From Candidatus Ornithospirochaeta avicola (GTDB taxonomy: Bacteria; Spirochaetota; Spirochaetia; Sphaerochaetales; Sphaerochaetaceae), in assembly GCA_019113245.1 (NCBI GenBank), contig DXHU01000006.1, positions 62,001-126,000 on the forward strand: 64,000 nt of DNA. Direction: 5' to 3'. Shown piece by piece: positions 32,126-41,404 of this stretch. Each line of letters begins with the position of its first letter. The first letter of the stretch is position 1. The notes below the pieces were generated by a model. It ran no database searches. It was not told the origin of the DNA and saw only the letters and a program-made list of their open reading frames with translations. A program made the position numbers and the translations under genes.

Positions 32126-33913
32126 ATGGCTTTCAAGAATTATATCCTGGTCTGCGGCGGAACCGGATGTGAATCATCCCGCTCGGATCAGATTTACAAG
32201 AACCTCATTGAAGAGGCAAAGGCTCAGGGAGTAGCTGACCAGGTCCAGGTCATCAAGACTGGATGCTTTGGCTTCTGTGAACAGGGCCCGATTGTAAAGG
32301 TCCTTCCAGAGGACAGCTTCTATGTACAGGTAAAGCCTGAAGATGCAAAAGAGATTATAAGCGAGCATGTGATAAAGGGAAGGGAGATTGCAAGACTCCA
32401 GTACGGACATACAGTGAGAAAGCCGTATGAAGAGGTTGAGGATATCCAGTTCTATCAGAAGCAGCAGAGAATCGTTTTGAGAAACTGCGGAATAATCGAT
32501 CCGGAGAATATTGACGAGTATATCGCACGTGACGGTTACAAGGCTCTTGAGAAAGTCCTTTTTGACATGAGCGAAGATGATGTGATTGAGGAGCTCAAGA
32601 CAGCAGGACTGAGAGGCCGTGGCGGTGCCGGATTCCCGACATGGATGAAGTGGAACTTCACAAAGCAGGCAGACGGCGATGAAAAATATGTCGTATGCAA
32701 TGCAGATGAGGGCGACCCGGGAGCATACATGGACAGGTCCACTCTCGAAGGAGACCCGCACTCTGTTCTTGAAGCGATGACAATCTGCGGAAAGACAATC
32801 GGTGCACATAACGGATATATCTACATCCGTGCAGAATATCCTCTTGCAATCCATCGCCTTGAGGTTGCCATGGCTCAGGCAAGGGAGTATGGTCTGCTTG
32901 GAAAGGACATACTTGGAAGCGGTTTTGATTTCAATATCGAAATTAGGCTTGGAGCAGGTGCTTTTGTATGCGGTGAGGAGACTGCTCTTTTGCAGTCAAT
33001 TGAAGGACACCGCGGAATGCCGATGCCTCGCCCGCCATTCCCGGCAACAAAGGGCCTATGGGGAAAACCGACAGTCATCAACAATGTTGAGACATGGGCA
33101 AACATCCCTGAGATTATAGTCAAGGGAGGATCATGGTTTGCTTCAATCGGTACGGCAGACAGCCATGGTACCAAGGTCTTTGCCCTGACAGGAAAGGTAT
33201 GCAACTCCGGTCTTGTTGAAGTCCCGATGGGAACAACGCTGAGAGAAATCGTATTTGATATCGGCGGCGGAATCGCTCATGGAAAGAAATTCAAGGCCGT
33301 TCAGACAGGAGGTCCTTCAGGAGGAGTCATCACAGAGGAGAACCTTGACACTCCGATTGATTTCGGATCCCTTATGAAGATTGGATCAATGATGGGTTCC
33401 GGCGGTATGATTGTCATGGATGAGGATGACTGTATTGTAGATGTCGCCAAATTCTATCTCAACTTCACAATTGATGAGTCATGCGGAAAGTGTGCTCCTT
33501 GCAGAATCGGAGGAAAGACACTTTATGCAATCCTTGAGAAAATCACACAGGGAAAGGCAACAGACAAGGACCTTGATCAGCTTTATACCATTGCCCATGC
33601 AATGCAGAAAGGTTCCCTCTGCGCCCTAGGCCAGACAAGTCCGAACCCGATTCTCTCAACACTCAAATACTTCCCTGAGGAGTATGAGGCACATATTAAA
33701 GGCAAGAAGTGTCCTGCAGGAAAGTGCAAGAAGCTCATTTCATACCAGATTGACCCGTCAAAGTGCATCGGATGTACAGCATGTGCAAGAAAATGCCCTG
33801 TCGGTGCTATTTCAGGAGAACTCAAGAAGCCTCACAGCATCAATACACAGGTATGTATCAAGTGCGGTGTCTGTAAGGACACATGTAAATTCTCTGCTAT
33901 CAGCGTGAAGTAA
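32126..33913 (+). CDS. hndC: hydrogenase NuoF-like NADH-binding subunit (HydB/HndC)
   Basis: A 595-residue flavoprotein. N-terminal thioredoxin-like [2Fe-2S] domain (LVCGGTGCESSRSD, TGCFGFCEQGP), FMN/NADH domain with GRGGAGFPTW and CNADEGDPGAYMD, the NuoF [4Fe-4S] cysteines in ESCGKCAPCRIGG, and two C-terminal ferredoxin clusters (CIGCTACARKCP, CIKCGVCKDTC). It accepts electrons from NADH and passes them to HydA, and is the site of electron bifurcation or confurcation in trimeric enzymes. GGAGG precedes the ATG. Confidence 0.95.
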   Translation: MAFKNYILVCGGTGCESSRSDQIYKNLIEEAKAQGVADQVQVIKTGCFGFCEQGPIVKVLPEDSFYVQVKPEDAKEIISEHVIKGREIARLQYGHTVRKPYEEVEDIQFYQKQQRIVLRNCGIIDPENIDEYIARDGYKALEKVLFDMSEDDVIEELKTAGLRGRGGAGFPTWMKWNFTKQADGDEKYVVCNADEGDPGAYMDRSTLEGDPHSVLEAMTICGKTIGAHNGYIYIRAEYPLAIHRLEVAMAQAREYGLLGKDILGSGFDFNIEIRLGAGAFVCGEETALLQSIEGHRGMPMPRPPFPATKGLWGKPTVINNVETWANIPEIIVKGGSWFASIGTADSHGTKVFALTGKVCNSGLVEVPMGTTLREIVFDIGGGIAHGKKFKAVQTGGPSGGVITEENLDTPIDFGSLMKIGSMMGSGGMIVMDEDDCIVDVAKFYLNFTIDESCGKCAPCRIGGKTLYAILEKITQGKATDKDLDQLYTIAHAMQKGSLCALGQTSPNPILSTLKYFPEEYEAHIKGKKCPAGKCKKLISYQIDPSKCIGCTACARKCPVGAISGELKKPHSINTQVCIKCGVCKDTCKFSAISVK

Positions 33914-33928
33914 GGAGGACTGGAGATT

Positions 33929-35668
33929 ATGATTCATTTGACAATAAACGGAATTCCTGTAGAAGTTGAAGCAGGAACAAGCGTGCTTGAAGCAGCAAAG
34001 AAGGCAGGAGTCAGAATCCCGACACTCTGCTATCATCCGGACTTGAAGCCATTCGGGTCATGCGGACTGTGCGTATGCAAGCAGGAAGGATCTGCAAAGA
34101 TTCTCCGCGCATGTGCAACACCATGCGCCGAGGGTATGAGAATCATCACACATGACGATGAGCTTTATGAAGTCAGGAAGACAATCATAGAGCTTACGAT
34201 GTCAACACATCCTACAAGCTGTCTGACATGTGTGAGAAACAATAAGTGCGAGTTACAGAAGCTTGCAATCGAATATGGAATCCGCGAGCAGCCGTTTGCA
34301 CCGAGAATCAAGGAAAGAGTAATCGACGATTCTACAGGAGTCATAGTGCTTGATCCTTATAAGTGCATAAAGTGCGGACGCTGTGTTCAGGTATGCCAGC
34401 AGCTTCAGGGAGTATATGCTCTCGAGTTCATAGGCCGTGGCGATGGCACATCAATGAGCCCGGCAGCTTCTCTTCCTCTCAACGAGAGCCCATGCATCAA
34501 GTGCGGACAGTGCATAACACATTGCCCAGTGGGAGCTATCTATGAAGTTGATGAGGTTTCTCCTGTAATGAAGGCAATACACAATCCTGACAAGATTACT
34601 GTAGTGCAGATGGCTCCTGCTGTCAGGGTAGCTCTTGGTGAGGAGTTCGGTCTTGAGCCGGGAGAGATCACAACAGGAAAGATCTACACAGCACTCAGGC
34701 GCCTTGGCTTTGATTATGTATTTGATACAAACTTCGGTGCTGACCTGACGATTATGGAAGAGGGCAGCGAGCTGGTCGATAGAATCAAGAACAAGGGAGT
34801 GCTTCCTCAGTTCACTTCATGCTGTCCAGGATGGATAAACTACATCGAAGAGTATTATCCGGATCTTCTTGACAACCTATCAAGCGCAAAGAGCCCGATG
34901 ATGATGCAGGGTGCAATCACAAAGACATACTGGGCAGAGAAGGCCGGAATAGATCCTGAGAAGATTTTCTCTGTTGCAATCATGCCATGCACTGCAAAGA
35001 AGGATGAGATAAGAAGACCTATAAGCGCTGCAGGAAAGGATGTTGATGTGGTGCTCACTACAAGAGAGCTTGCAAGAATCATCAGCCAGTACGGTATTGA
35101 TTTCAAGAACCTTGAAGAGAGCGAGGCAGATTCTCCGATTGGAGAATATACGGGAGCCGGAACAATCTTCGGAGTCACCGGAGGAGTCATGGAAGCTGCA
35201 GTCAGGACTGCATATAAGCTTGTCACTGACAAGGAGCTTGATAAAGTTGAAGTTGATGCAGTGCGCGGTCTTGAGGAAGTCAAGAAGGGTACTGTGGACT
35301 TTGACGGCACTTCTGTCCGTGTTGCTGTCATCCATGGGATGGCAAATGCCAAGGAAATCCTTGAAGAGGTGAGAGCAGCAAAGAAGGAAGGAAAGCAGGC
35401 TCCGTATGAGTTCATAGAGATTATGGCATGCCGTGGCGGCTGTATCGCCGGCGGCGGACAGCCGATTGGAACTGATGACGAGGTCAGAAAACAGAGGACA
35501 GAGGGACTTTATACAGATGATGAGAAATGTACTCTCCGCCGCTCTCATGAGAATCCGTCAATCAAGAGGATATACAAGGATTATCTTGGTGCTCCTCTTT
35601 CACATAAGTCTCATGAACTTCTTCATACGAGCTTTTCAGAAAAGAATGTCTATAAGGACATAAGGTAA
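33929..35668 (+). CDS. hydA: [FeFe] hydrogenase catalytic subunit (HydA/HndD)
   Basis: A 579-residue group A hydrogenase. N-terminal [2Fe-2S] domain (CYHPDLKPFGSCGLCVC), His-ligated cluster (HPTSCLTCVRNNKCELQ), two ferredoxin clusters (CIKCGRCVQVCQ, CIKCGQCITHCP), then the three H-cluster motifs TSCCPGW (near residue 297), MPCTAKKDE (near 351) and MACRGGCIAGGGQP (near 498). All active-site cysteines are present. With HndA and HndC it forms an NADH/ferredoxin-linked enzyme producing or consuming H2 during fermentation. No maturation genes (HydE, F, G) are in the window. Confidence 0.97.
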   Translation: MIHLTINGIPVEVEAGTSVLEAAKKAGVRIPTLCYHPDLKPFGSCGLCVCKQEGSAKILRACATPCAEGMRIITHDDELYEVRKTIIELTMSTHPTSCLTCVRNNKCELQKLAIEYGIREQPFAPRIKERVIDDSTGVIVLDPYKCIKCGRCVQVCQQLQGVYALEFIGRGDGTSMSPAASLPLNESPCIKCGQCITHCPVGAIYEVDEVSPVMKAIHNPDKITVVQMAPAVRVALGEEFGLEPGEITTGKIYTALRRLGFDYVFDTNFGADLTIMEEGSELVDRIKNKGVLPQFTSCCPGWINYIEEYYPDLLDNLSSAKSPMMMQGAITKTYWAEKAGIDPEKIFSVAIMPCTAKKDEIRRPISAAGKDVDVVLTTRELARIISQYGIDFKNLEESEADSPIGEYTGAGTIFGVTGGVMEAAVRTAYKLVTDKELDKVEVDAVRGLEEVKKGTVDFDGTSVRVAVIHGMANAKEILEEVRAAKKEGKQAPYEFIEIMACRGGCIAGGGQPIGTDDEVRKQRTEGLYTDDEKCTLRRSHENPSIKRIYKDYLGAPLSHKSHELLHTSFSEKNVYKDIR

Positions 35669-35688
35669 CCGATATTCCTGCAAACGGG

Positions 35689-35730
35689 GCCCCTCTTCTC
35701 CAGACAAGGCTGGAGGAAGGGGCTTTTTTA
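35689..35730 (+). terminator. terminator of the hydrogenase operon
   Basis: Long stem with outer arm GCCCCT paired to AGGGGC and inner arm CTCCAG paired to CTGGAG, a small internal bulge, six-base loop, followed by seven T. Confidence 0.92.
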
Positions 35731-35759
35731 TTGAAAAAAACAGCGCACTTGTTTATTCT
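35731..35759 (+). promoter_or_regulatory. feoB promoter
   Basis: TTGAAA at 35731-35736, 17-base spacer, TATTCT at 35754-35759. The gene has a normal AAGGAG. I see no Fur-box-like palindrome here. Confidence 0.5.
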
Positions 35760-35778
35760 TTCAGCCAAGGAGAAATAA

Positions 35779-38127
35779 ATGTTGAGCATAAAGGATCTTA
35801 AGACCGGAGAAAGCGCGAAGATCATCTCTGTGGGTGGAGAAAGGGAGATTCGTCAGCATTTTCTGGATATGGGTCTTATTCCCGGGGCATATATAAGAGT
35901 TGAAAAATATGCGCCCATGGGAGATCCTGTTGAAATAAGGATAAGCGGCTATGAACTTACGCTGAGAATAGATGATGCCGCAAAAATTGAGATAGAAAAG
36001 TCAGAAGAGAAAGAGGATGGGAAGCTGGAGCTAAATGCTGAGGAATTTGAGAGACATCTTCATCCGGGACTTGGAGAGGAAGGCAAATTCCACGATAAGA
36101 AGAATGAACATCCCCTTGGTGATGATGTAAGACTCTCATTTGCGCTTGTCGGGAATCAGAACTGCGGAAAAACAACGCTTTTCAATCAGCTCACAGGGGC
36201 TAACCAGCATGTCGGAAACTTTCCCGGAGTCACTGTTGACAGAAAGGATGGTGTCATAAAGGGCACATCTGCTACAGTTACTGATCTGCCCGGCATATAC
36301 TCTATGAGTCCGTACACACAGGAAGAGATTGTCACCAGGAACTTCGTTCTTGAAGAGAATGTGAACGGAATCATAAACATAGTAGATGCGACAAATATCG
36401 AAAGAAATCTGTATCTTACCATGCAGCTTATCGAGCTAGATAAACCCATGGTAGTTGCACTGAATATGATGGATGAAGTGCGCACAAACGGAGGAACGAT
36501 AAACATCAACCTGCTTGAGGAGCTACTGGGAGTTCCTGTTGTCCCAATCTCTGCTTCAAAGAAAGAGGGCATTAGAGAGCTTGTAGAGCACCTGATGCAT
36601 GTTGCACGCTATCAGGAAAAACCGTTGAGGCAGGATATATGCTCACCTCTGGAGTATAACGGAGCGGTGCACAGGTGCCTTCACTCGGTGATGCATCTTG
36701 TCGAGGACCATGCAGAAAGAGCAGGGATTCCTCTCCGTTTTGCATCCTCAAAGCTTGTTGAAGGCGATGAGATCATCCTTGAGGCCCTGGATCTTGATGA
36801 GAACGAAAAGGAGATGCTTTCGCATATTGTGATGCAGATGGAGAGGGAAAGAGGGCTTGACCGTTCTGCCGCTATTGCGGACATGAGATTTTCTTTCATA
36901 AACAGAGTCTCCCGTCTTACTGTGAAAAAACCAGCTGTGTCAAAGGAGAGAATCAGAAGTCAGAGGGCTGACAGGATTCTTACGGGAAAATTCACTGCAA
37001 TTCCTGCCTTCATCATCATAATGGGCCTTGTGTTCTTCCTCACATTCAATGTTGTGGGAGCCGCTCTCTCATCTGCCCTTGATTATCTGATAGGACTTGC
37101 GACTGACAGCGTTTCATCCCTTTTGCTTTCTCTTGAAATCAATGAGGTGTTTTATAGTCTGATTATAGACGGAATATTCAACGGGGTAGGCAGTGTGCTT
37201 TCATTCCTTCCGATAATCGTGACCCTTTTCTTCTTCCTTTCGCTTCTTGAGGACAGCGGATATATGGCACGTATTGCCTTTGTCATGGACAAACTACTTA
37301 GAAAGCTTGGACTTTCCGGGCGTAGCATAGTGCCTCTTTTAATAGGTTTCGGATGCTCTGTTCCTGCAGTCATGGCATCCCGTACTCTCCCCTCTGAAAG
37401 AGACAGGAAGATGACAATACTCTTGACGCCGTTCATGAGCTGCTCTGCAAAGCTGCCGATTTATGCATTCTTCACAGCAGCCTTCTTCACCCGCGCACAT
37501 GCTCTTGTCATGATAGCACTCTATCTGATTGGGATAGTAATGGGGATACTGGTTGCCCTCCTTTTCAAGAAGGTGCTGTTCAAAGGGGAAGCCGTTCCTT
37601 TTGTCATGGAACTTCCAAACTACAGAATGCCGGGTGCAAAGAATGTCGCAAGACTGCTCTGGGAGAAGAGCAAGGATTTCATCGAGCGTGCATTTACTGT
37701 CATTTTTGTAGCCACAATCATAATATGGGCTCTTCAGAGTTTCGATTTCACTCTCAATTTTGCCCCGGGAAGCGAGAACAGCATACTGTCTATAATTGCA
37801 GGAGCAATCGCTCCGCTTTTCATCCCGCTTGGCTTTGCTTCATGGAAGACAGTCACAAGCCTTGTTTCCGGATTCATGGCAAAAGAGAGTGTAGTATCCA
37901 CGCTCAGCATACTTTACGGTTCTGTCGAAGCGCTTAAAATGGAGATGGGAGCAGCCGAGGCTTTCTCTTTCCTTCTTTTCTGCCTGCTTTATACCCCATG
38001 TGTGGCTGCAGTTACTGCTGTAAAGAGGGAGCTTGGAGTAAAATGGATGCTTTTCGTAGTCTTTGCCCAGCTTGCCCTAGCATATCTTGTCTCCCTTGTT
38101 TTCTATCAGGCATCTTCTCTGTTTTGA
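35779..38127 (+). CDS. feoB: ferrous iron transporter, FeoA-FeoB fusion
   Basis: A 782-residue fusion. Residues 1-75 are a FeoA-type SH3-like domain (MLSIKDLKTGESAKIISVGG, then RQHFLDMGLIPG). A charged linker follows, then the FeoB G domain with G1 GNQNCGKTT near 124, G3 DLPGIYSMSPY and G4 NMMDE, and the membrane domain with two gate repeats (LIGFGCSVPAVMASRT and FMAKESVVS). It imports Fe2+ across the inner membrane under anaerobic conditions. Its position directly after the hydrogenase operon matches the iron demand of that enzyme. Confidence 0.95.
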   Translation: MLSIKDLKTGESAKIISVGGEREIRQHFLDMGLIPGAYIRVEKYAPMGDPVEIRISGYELTLRIDDAAKIEIEKSEEKEDGKLELNAEEFERHLHPGLGEEGKFHDKKNEHPLGDDVRLSFALVGNQNCGKTTLFNQLTGANQHVGNFPGVTVDRKDGVIKGTSATVTDLPGIYSMSPYTQEEIVTRNFVLEENVNGIINIVDATNIERNLYLTMQLIELDKPMVVALNMMDEVRTNGGTININLLEELLGVPVVPISASKKEGIRELVEHLMHVARYQEKPLRQDICSPLEYNGAVHRCLHSVMHLVEDHAERAGIPLRFASSKLVEGDEIILEALDLDENEKEMLSHIVMQMERERGLDRSAAIADMRFSFINRVSRLTVKKPAVSKERIRSQRADRILTGKFTAIPAFIIIMGLVFFLTFNVVGAALSSALDYLIGLATDSVSSLLLSLEINEVFYSLIIDGIFNGVGSVLSFLPIIVTLFFFLSLLEDSGYMARIAFVMDKLLRKLGLSGRSIVPLLIGFGCSVPAVMASRTLPSERDRKMTILLTPFMSCSAKLPIYAFFTAAFFTRAHALVMIALYLIGIVMGILVALLFKKVLFKGEAVPFVMELPNYRMPGAKNVARLLWEKSKDFIERAFTVIFVATIIIWALQSFDFTLNFAPGSENSILSIIAGAIAPLFIPLGFASWKTVTSLVSGFMAKESVVSTLSILYGSVEALKMEMGAAEAFSFLLFCLLYTPCVAAVTAVKRELGVKWMLFVVFAQLALAYLVSLVFYQASSLF

Positions 38128-38130
38128 AGA

Positions 38131-38152
38131 ATGGGCAGGATTTCCTGCCCAT
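38131..38152. terminator. hairpin between convergent feoB and lipoprotein genes
   Basis: A perfect palindrome, ten pairs ATGGGCAGGA with TCCTGCCCAT around two T. No U-run follows on either strand, so termination efficiency is doubtful. Confidence 0.5.
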
Positions 38153-38156
38153 GCAA

Positions 38157-40277
38157 TCAATTCACATTTATAAGCATCATCTTTACAGAAGCTCCTGTGG
38201 AGTTATAGAGAATAAGGCTCTTTCCATCTGGAGATACCTCCATGTCACTATAGCTTGAGACTGTGTCTATTACAGCACTTTCCTGGATGTCCCCGTTAGA
38301 AGATATGGTGTAGACATAAAGCGCATCATTGATCTCATCAAGAGCGTATATGTGCTTTGTAACCGGGTTCATTGCAAGACTTGAGAAATCTGCACCGCTC
38401 ACTTCCTTATAGAAAGCATCAGTGGATCCTTTGTCCTTATATGTCTTAACAGTTGCTATGAAGCCCCTTCCTGCAATCACCGCAATGTCATTTGTCTTGT
38501 ATATCATGTCATTTGCGCCGATATATTTATCCGGATCTGTAAATGAATCTCCATGATAGCGGAAGTTTCCGTAATAGTCTGAGTGCTCGAATGTCATCTC
38601 ATTTAATGTGACAAATCTTCCCTGGCTTCTGTCTATTATCGCATACTGCTCGCAGTTCGGGCTGATTGCGAATGCCGCTGTGTCAAGAAGAGGGGAGGCC
38701 GGGGGGTTGTCAAATGTGGCATCTCTGTCAAAATCGCGTACCGGATATGCATCAAGAAGTGCAAAGTCTTCGTGTGCGTTTATACCCTCCACAGGCCTTC
38801 TTCCAATCATGGCTCCTACTTTACCTTCCATCGCAGGGCGTTCAAAATCTTCTTCTACAGTAAGAGGATTATCTATTCCGACAAACAGGAACTCATCATA
38901 AATCGTGTCATATGCAATATCCGGCAGGACCTTAGTTATTTTGCAGTTTCCAAACCACATTTCTGATGAGTAGGTATCTCCGGATGAGTTAACATAATTG
39001 AGCTCAAGGGTCTCTGGATTCATATAGTAGTGATATGTGTTTATGTCGTCATCTGTGCATATAAGCATGTTGAACATTCCAGACTCGTCATCTTCCACTG
39101 CAAGTGCAGATGCGACATATCCTTTCTGGAACTCAAGTCCTGTATATTCTTTTTCAAGTGTGAATTCACTTGCAGAAATCTTGAATACCTGAGCAGTATT
39201 TCCATCGCTGCTGAATGCCATCAGCCTTCCGTCCGGAAGGAATGAAAAATAATTGTTCCGCCCTATATCGAGTCCTGCTGTGCTGTCAATTACTCTTGCA
39301 TTTCCAGGAATTCCGAAATCAGTGTCGTCCAGGACTGTGACACTGAGTCCTGTTGAACCATACGAGCCCAGTTTGGATGTGTATGCAACAGCATCAAGAC
39401 GGTGAACTCCTGTGACAAATGTAAGTTCGCATTCTCTTCCGCTTCCTGCAAGAGTGCCATCTATATACCAGTTTACTGTAAGATCTTCCAGATCCGCATC
39501 GCGCTCGGGAACAAGTGTGACTGTGTGAGGCCCGGCCTTCTGCTCACCGTCAACACCGCTGATATTGCATCTTACAGGAATTCCTGACTTGTCAATCAGG
39601 CTTATTGTTCCTGGTGTGAGTATGAAATCGGTCTGCACGAAATCGAGCTCAGCAGAGCTTATCTGGCTGTCAACTATCCTGACAGCTTCAGTCAGTCCTG
39701 AAATCAGGGTATCTGAATCAAAGAGCTGAGCCTGGAAAATGTATGATCCGCTTGCAAGATTTTCCTTGTAAATTGATGCAGTATTCCCCGAAATCTCTGC
39801 ATTTAGTGTCTCTTTTTCTCCGTTCTGTCTTGTAAGGCTGACTTCAAGATTTGGATTCTCGACAGTTGAGTCTTTCCATTTTAGCTTTACACTCAGATCT
39901 CCTTCACCATATAGCGTGTCAAGCGTGATGGTGACAGAGTTGTTGCTGTTGCTTAAAGTAAAGCTTTTGCTTCCCTCGACTATCACATTGTCATACTCAT
40001 TCAGGCCCTGGACCTTGATTGTCCATTCTCCGATAACAACATTCTCAATCGTCGCGCTTGTCTTTCCTGTATGGATGTCAAAGCGTTTCCCATCAGGCCC
40101 CTGACCCGTTATGTAATATGTGTCGATTTCTAGAGGATAATTTTCAGGTGCTATTAGACGGCTGGTCTTCACATCCTCAAGAATTATCCTCATCGTAGCT
40201 GTCTTTTCTCCTTCCTGGTTACAGGAAAAAAGGAGAAGTACCGATAATGATAAAAGAATGCATAAGATTTTTTTCAT
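38157..40277 (-). CDS. large lipoprotein with predicted beta-sandwich and beta-propeller parts
   Basis: A 706-residue lipoprotein (signal MKKILCILLSLSVLLLFSC, lipobox LFSC). The N-terminal 330 residues look like several immunoglobulin- or carboxypeptidase-regulatory-like beta domains (IENVVIGEWTIKVQGLNEYD, SGSYIFQAQLFDSD). The C-terminal half (LPDGRLMAFSSDG, MNPVTKHIYALDE, VSPDGKSLILYNS) has the repeated blade-like segments of a beta-propeller. Probably exported and surface- or periplasm-facing; binding partner unknown. AGGAGGAATGA precedes the start. The 5' end lies close to a divergent small membrane protein gene. Confidence 0.7.
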   Translation of the reverse strand: MKKILCILLSLSVLLLFSCNQEGEKTATMRIILEDVKTSRLIAPENYPLEIDTYYITGQGPDGKRFDIHTGKTSATIENVVIGEWTIKVQGLNEYDNVIVEGSKSFTLSNSNNSVTITLDTLYGEGDLSVKLKWKDSTVENPNLEVSLTRQNGEKETLNAEISGNTASIYKENLASGSYIFQAQLFDSDTLISGLTEAVRIVDSQISSAELDFVQTDFILTPGTISLIDKSGIPVRCNISGVDGEQKAGPHTVTLVPERDADLEDLTVNWYIDGTLAGSGRECELTFVTGVHRLDAVAYTSKLGSYGSTGLSVTVLDDTDFGIPGNARVIDSTAGLDIGRNNYFSFLPDGRLMAFSSDGNTAQVFKISASEFTLEKEYTGLEFQKGYVASALAVEDDESGMFNMLICTDDDINTYHYYMNPETLELNYVNSSGDTYSSEMWFGNCKITKVLPDIAYDTIYDEFLFVGIDNPLTVEEDFERPAMEGKVGAMIGRRPVEGINAHEDFALLDAYPVRDFDRDATFDNPPASPLLDTAAFAISPNCEQYAIIDRSQGRFVTLNEMTFEHSDYYGNFRYHGDSFTDPDKYIGANDMIYKTNDIAVIAGRGFIATVKTYKDKGSTDAFYKEVSGADFSSLAMNPVTKHIYALDEINDALYVYTISSNGDIQESAVIDTVSSYSDMEVSPDGKSLILYNSTGASVKMMLINVN

Positions 40278-40302
40278 TCATTCCTCCTCTGTTATTCCTG
40301 TA

Positions 40303-40830
40303 ATGAGAGAAATTAGTGCCTTGAAAATGGTCAGAAAAAAAAGCAGAATACATTTGATGATTCATAAGTTTTCGATAGCTCTCATACTCATAGACATGGC
40401 CTGGATAGTTTATTCATCCCTTGAATACAGAAGGATAAATCTTCTTCTGATCCTCTCACTTGTGCTTCTTGCGGCCATCTATTACATAACTACTGCATAT
40501 ATATCAAAATCCATGGTGAGGAAGAGAAAGAAAGACAGCCTCTTTCTCTATAAATGCGGATATATAAGCAACAAGACTGAGCTTAAAGCAGGGGTTCTGT
40601 CTATTGATGAAGAGAATATTGATTTTTTTATCCGTCAATCGGATTTTGGAAACATCAAATCGGTTTTGAGCATCAAGAAGGATGATATTGACTCATACTC
40701 GATAAAGAAGGTCGATGATTATCATATGGGAATCGAGTTCTTCTTAAAGGATGATGATAAAACAATCAAGTTTACATCAAAGAAAATAAAGGATGAAGAA
40801 GAGAATATAAAGAAGGCTCTGGGCTGGTAG
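40303..40830 (+). CDS. small two-helix membrane protein, unknown
   Basis: A 175-residue protein (if started at ATG 40303) with two hydrophobic segments close together near residues 25-70, then a basic stretch (MVRKRKKDS) and a soluble domain of about 90 residues (LSIDEENIDFFIRQ, KKDDIDSYSIKK, KTIKFTSKKIKDEEENIKKAL) that resembles a PH-like bacterial membrane-associated domain. No function recognised. The start is uncertain: 40258, 40303 and 40327 are all in frame, and 40258 would overlap the divergent lipoprotein gene. Confidence 0.5.
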   Translation: MREISALKMVRKKSRIHLMIHKFSIALILIDMAWIVYSSLEYRRINLLLILSLVLLAAIYYITTAYISKSMVRKRKKDSLFLYKCGYISNKTELKAGVLSIDEENIDFFIRQSDFGNIKSVLSIKKDDIDSYSIKKVDDYHMGIEFFLKDDDKTIKFTSKKIKDEEENIKKALGW

Positions 40831-40837
40831 TTTGCCC

Positions 40838-40872
40838 TTGACGGGACGAATTTCTGTGCTATCATCAGAAAC
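40838..40872 (+). promoter_or_regulatory. leaderless promoter of the small barrel-like gene
   Basis: TTGACG at 40838-40843, a 16-base spacer, TATCAT at 40860-40865, then seven bases to ATG 40873. No Shine-Dalgarno sequence. This is among the best promoters in the window. Confidence 0.68.
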
Positions 40873-41388
40873 ATGGCAAAACTGAAGTTCATCATGGTTT
40901 TGCTGCTTTTACTTCTTCCACTTTTATCCGTATCTGCAGTCAGCTATTACATAGCAGCTGATGCAGTGGCAACAGATTCATTCTTCTTAAGCGGCAAGAG
41001 AATTCCCCTTGAGTTCTCAATCAGAAGCGGGAGCATGCGCTATGCTTTCTCCCTTTCCTATAATTTTGATCTTGAGAGTGATATCGCAATCCTTGATACA
41101 TCATTCCGCCTTGATTATTACCCTTTTGACAGCCTTGGGTTTTTCATAGGCGTTGATGCCATCCGCTATGGAAGGTTCTTCGGGCATTTCAGTCCTCCTG
41201 AGCGCAATGTGTTCTTCTCCTCGATAACCGCCGGCTGGACATTCTCGTTTTCCTATTTCTATTTTGAGCCGAGAATATATATCACAGATCCTGCGATGCT
41301 TGTGAGTGAGAGTCTTGACATCCTGAAAAAATATTTTCTGTCCTATATGGATATCTACGCATCTCTTCTTGTAGGAGTGAAACTCTGA
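40873..41388 (+). CDS. small secreted protein, possible outer-membrane barrel
   Basis: A 171-residue exported protein (signal MAKLKFIMVLLLLLLPLLSVSA). The mature part consists of alternating aromatic beta-strands such as MRYAFSLSYNF and FSFSYFYFEPRIYI, and ends SLLVGVKL. An eight-stranded barrel or a periplasmic beta protein would fit. No family recognised. It is followed after 16 bases by a lipoprotein gene with its own AAGGAGGAG. Confidence 0.55.
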   Translation: MAKLKFIMVLLLLLLPLLSVSAVSYYIAADAVATDSFFLSGKRIPLEFSIRSGSMRYAFSLSYNFDLESDIAILDTSFRLDYYPFDSLGFFIGVDAIRYGRFFGHFSPPERNVFFSSITAGWTFSFSYFYFEPRIYITDPAMLVSESLDILKKYFLSYMDIYASLLVGVKL

Positions 41389-41404
41389 AAAAAAAGGAGG
41401 AGAT

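Noticed and set aside
35040-35415. Long open frames on both strands inside the hydrogenase gene
   Set aside because: They are shadows of hydA codon usage with no homology pattern or translation signals.
38131-38152. A Fur or other operator for feoB
   Set aside because: The palindrome lies after the feoB stop between convergent genes, so a regulatory operator is unlikely.
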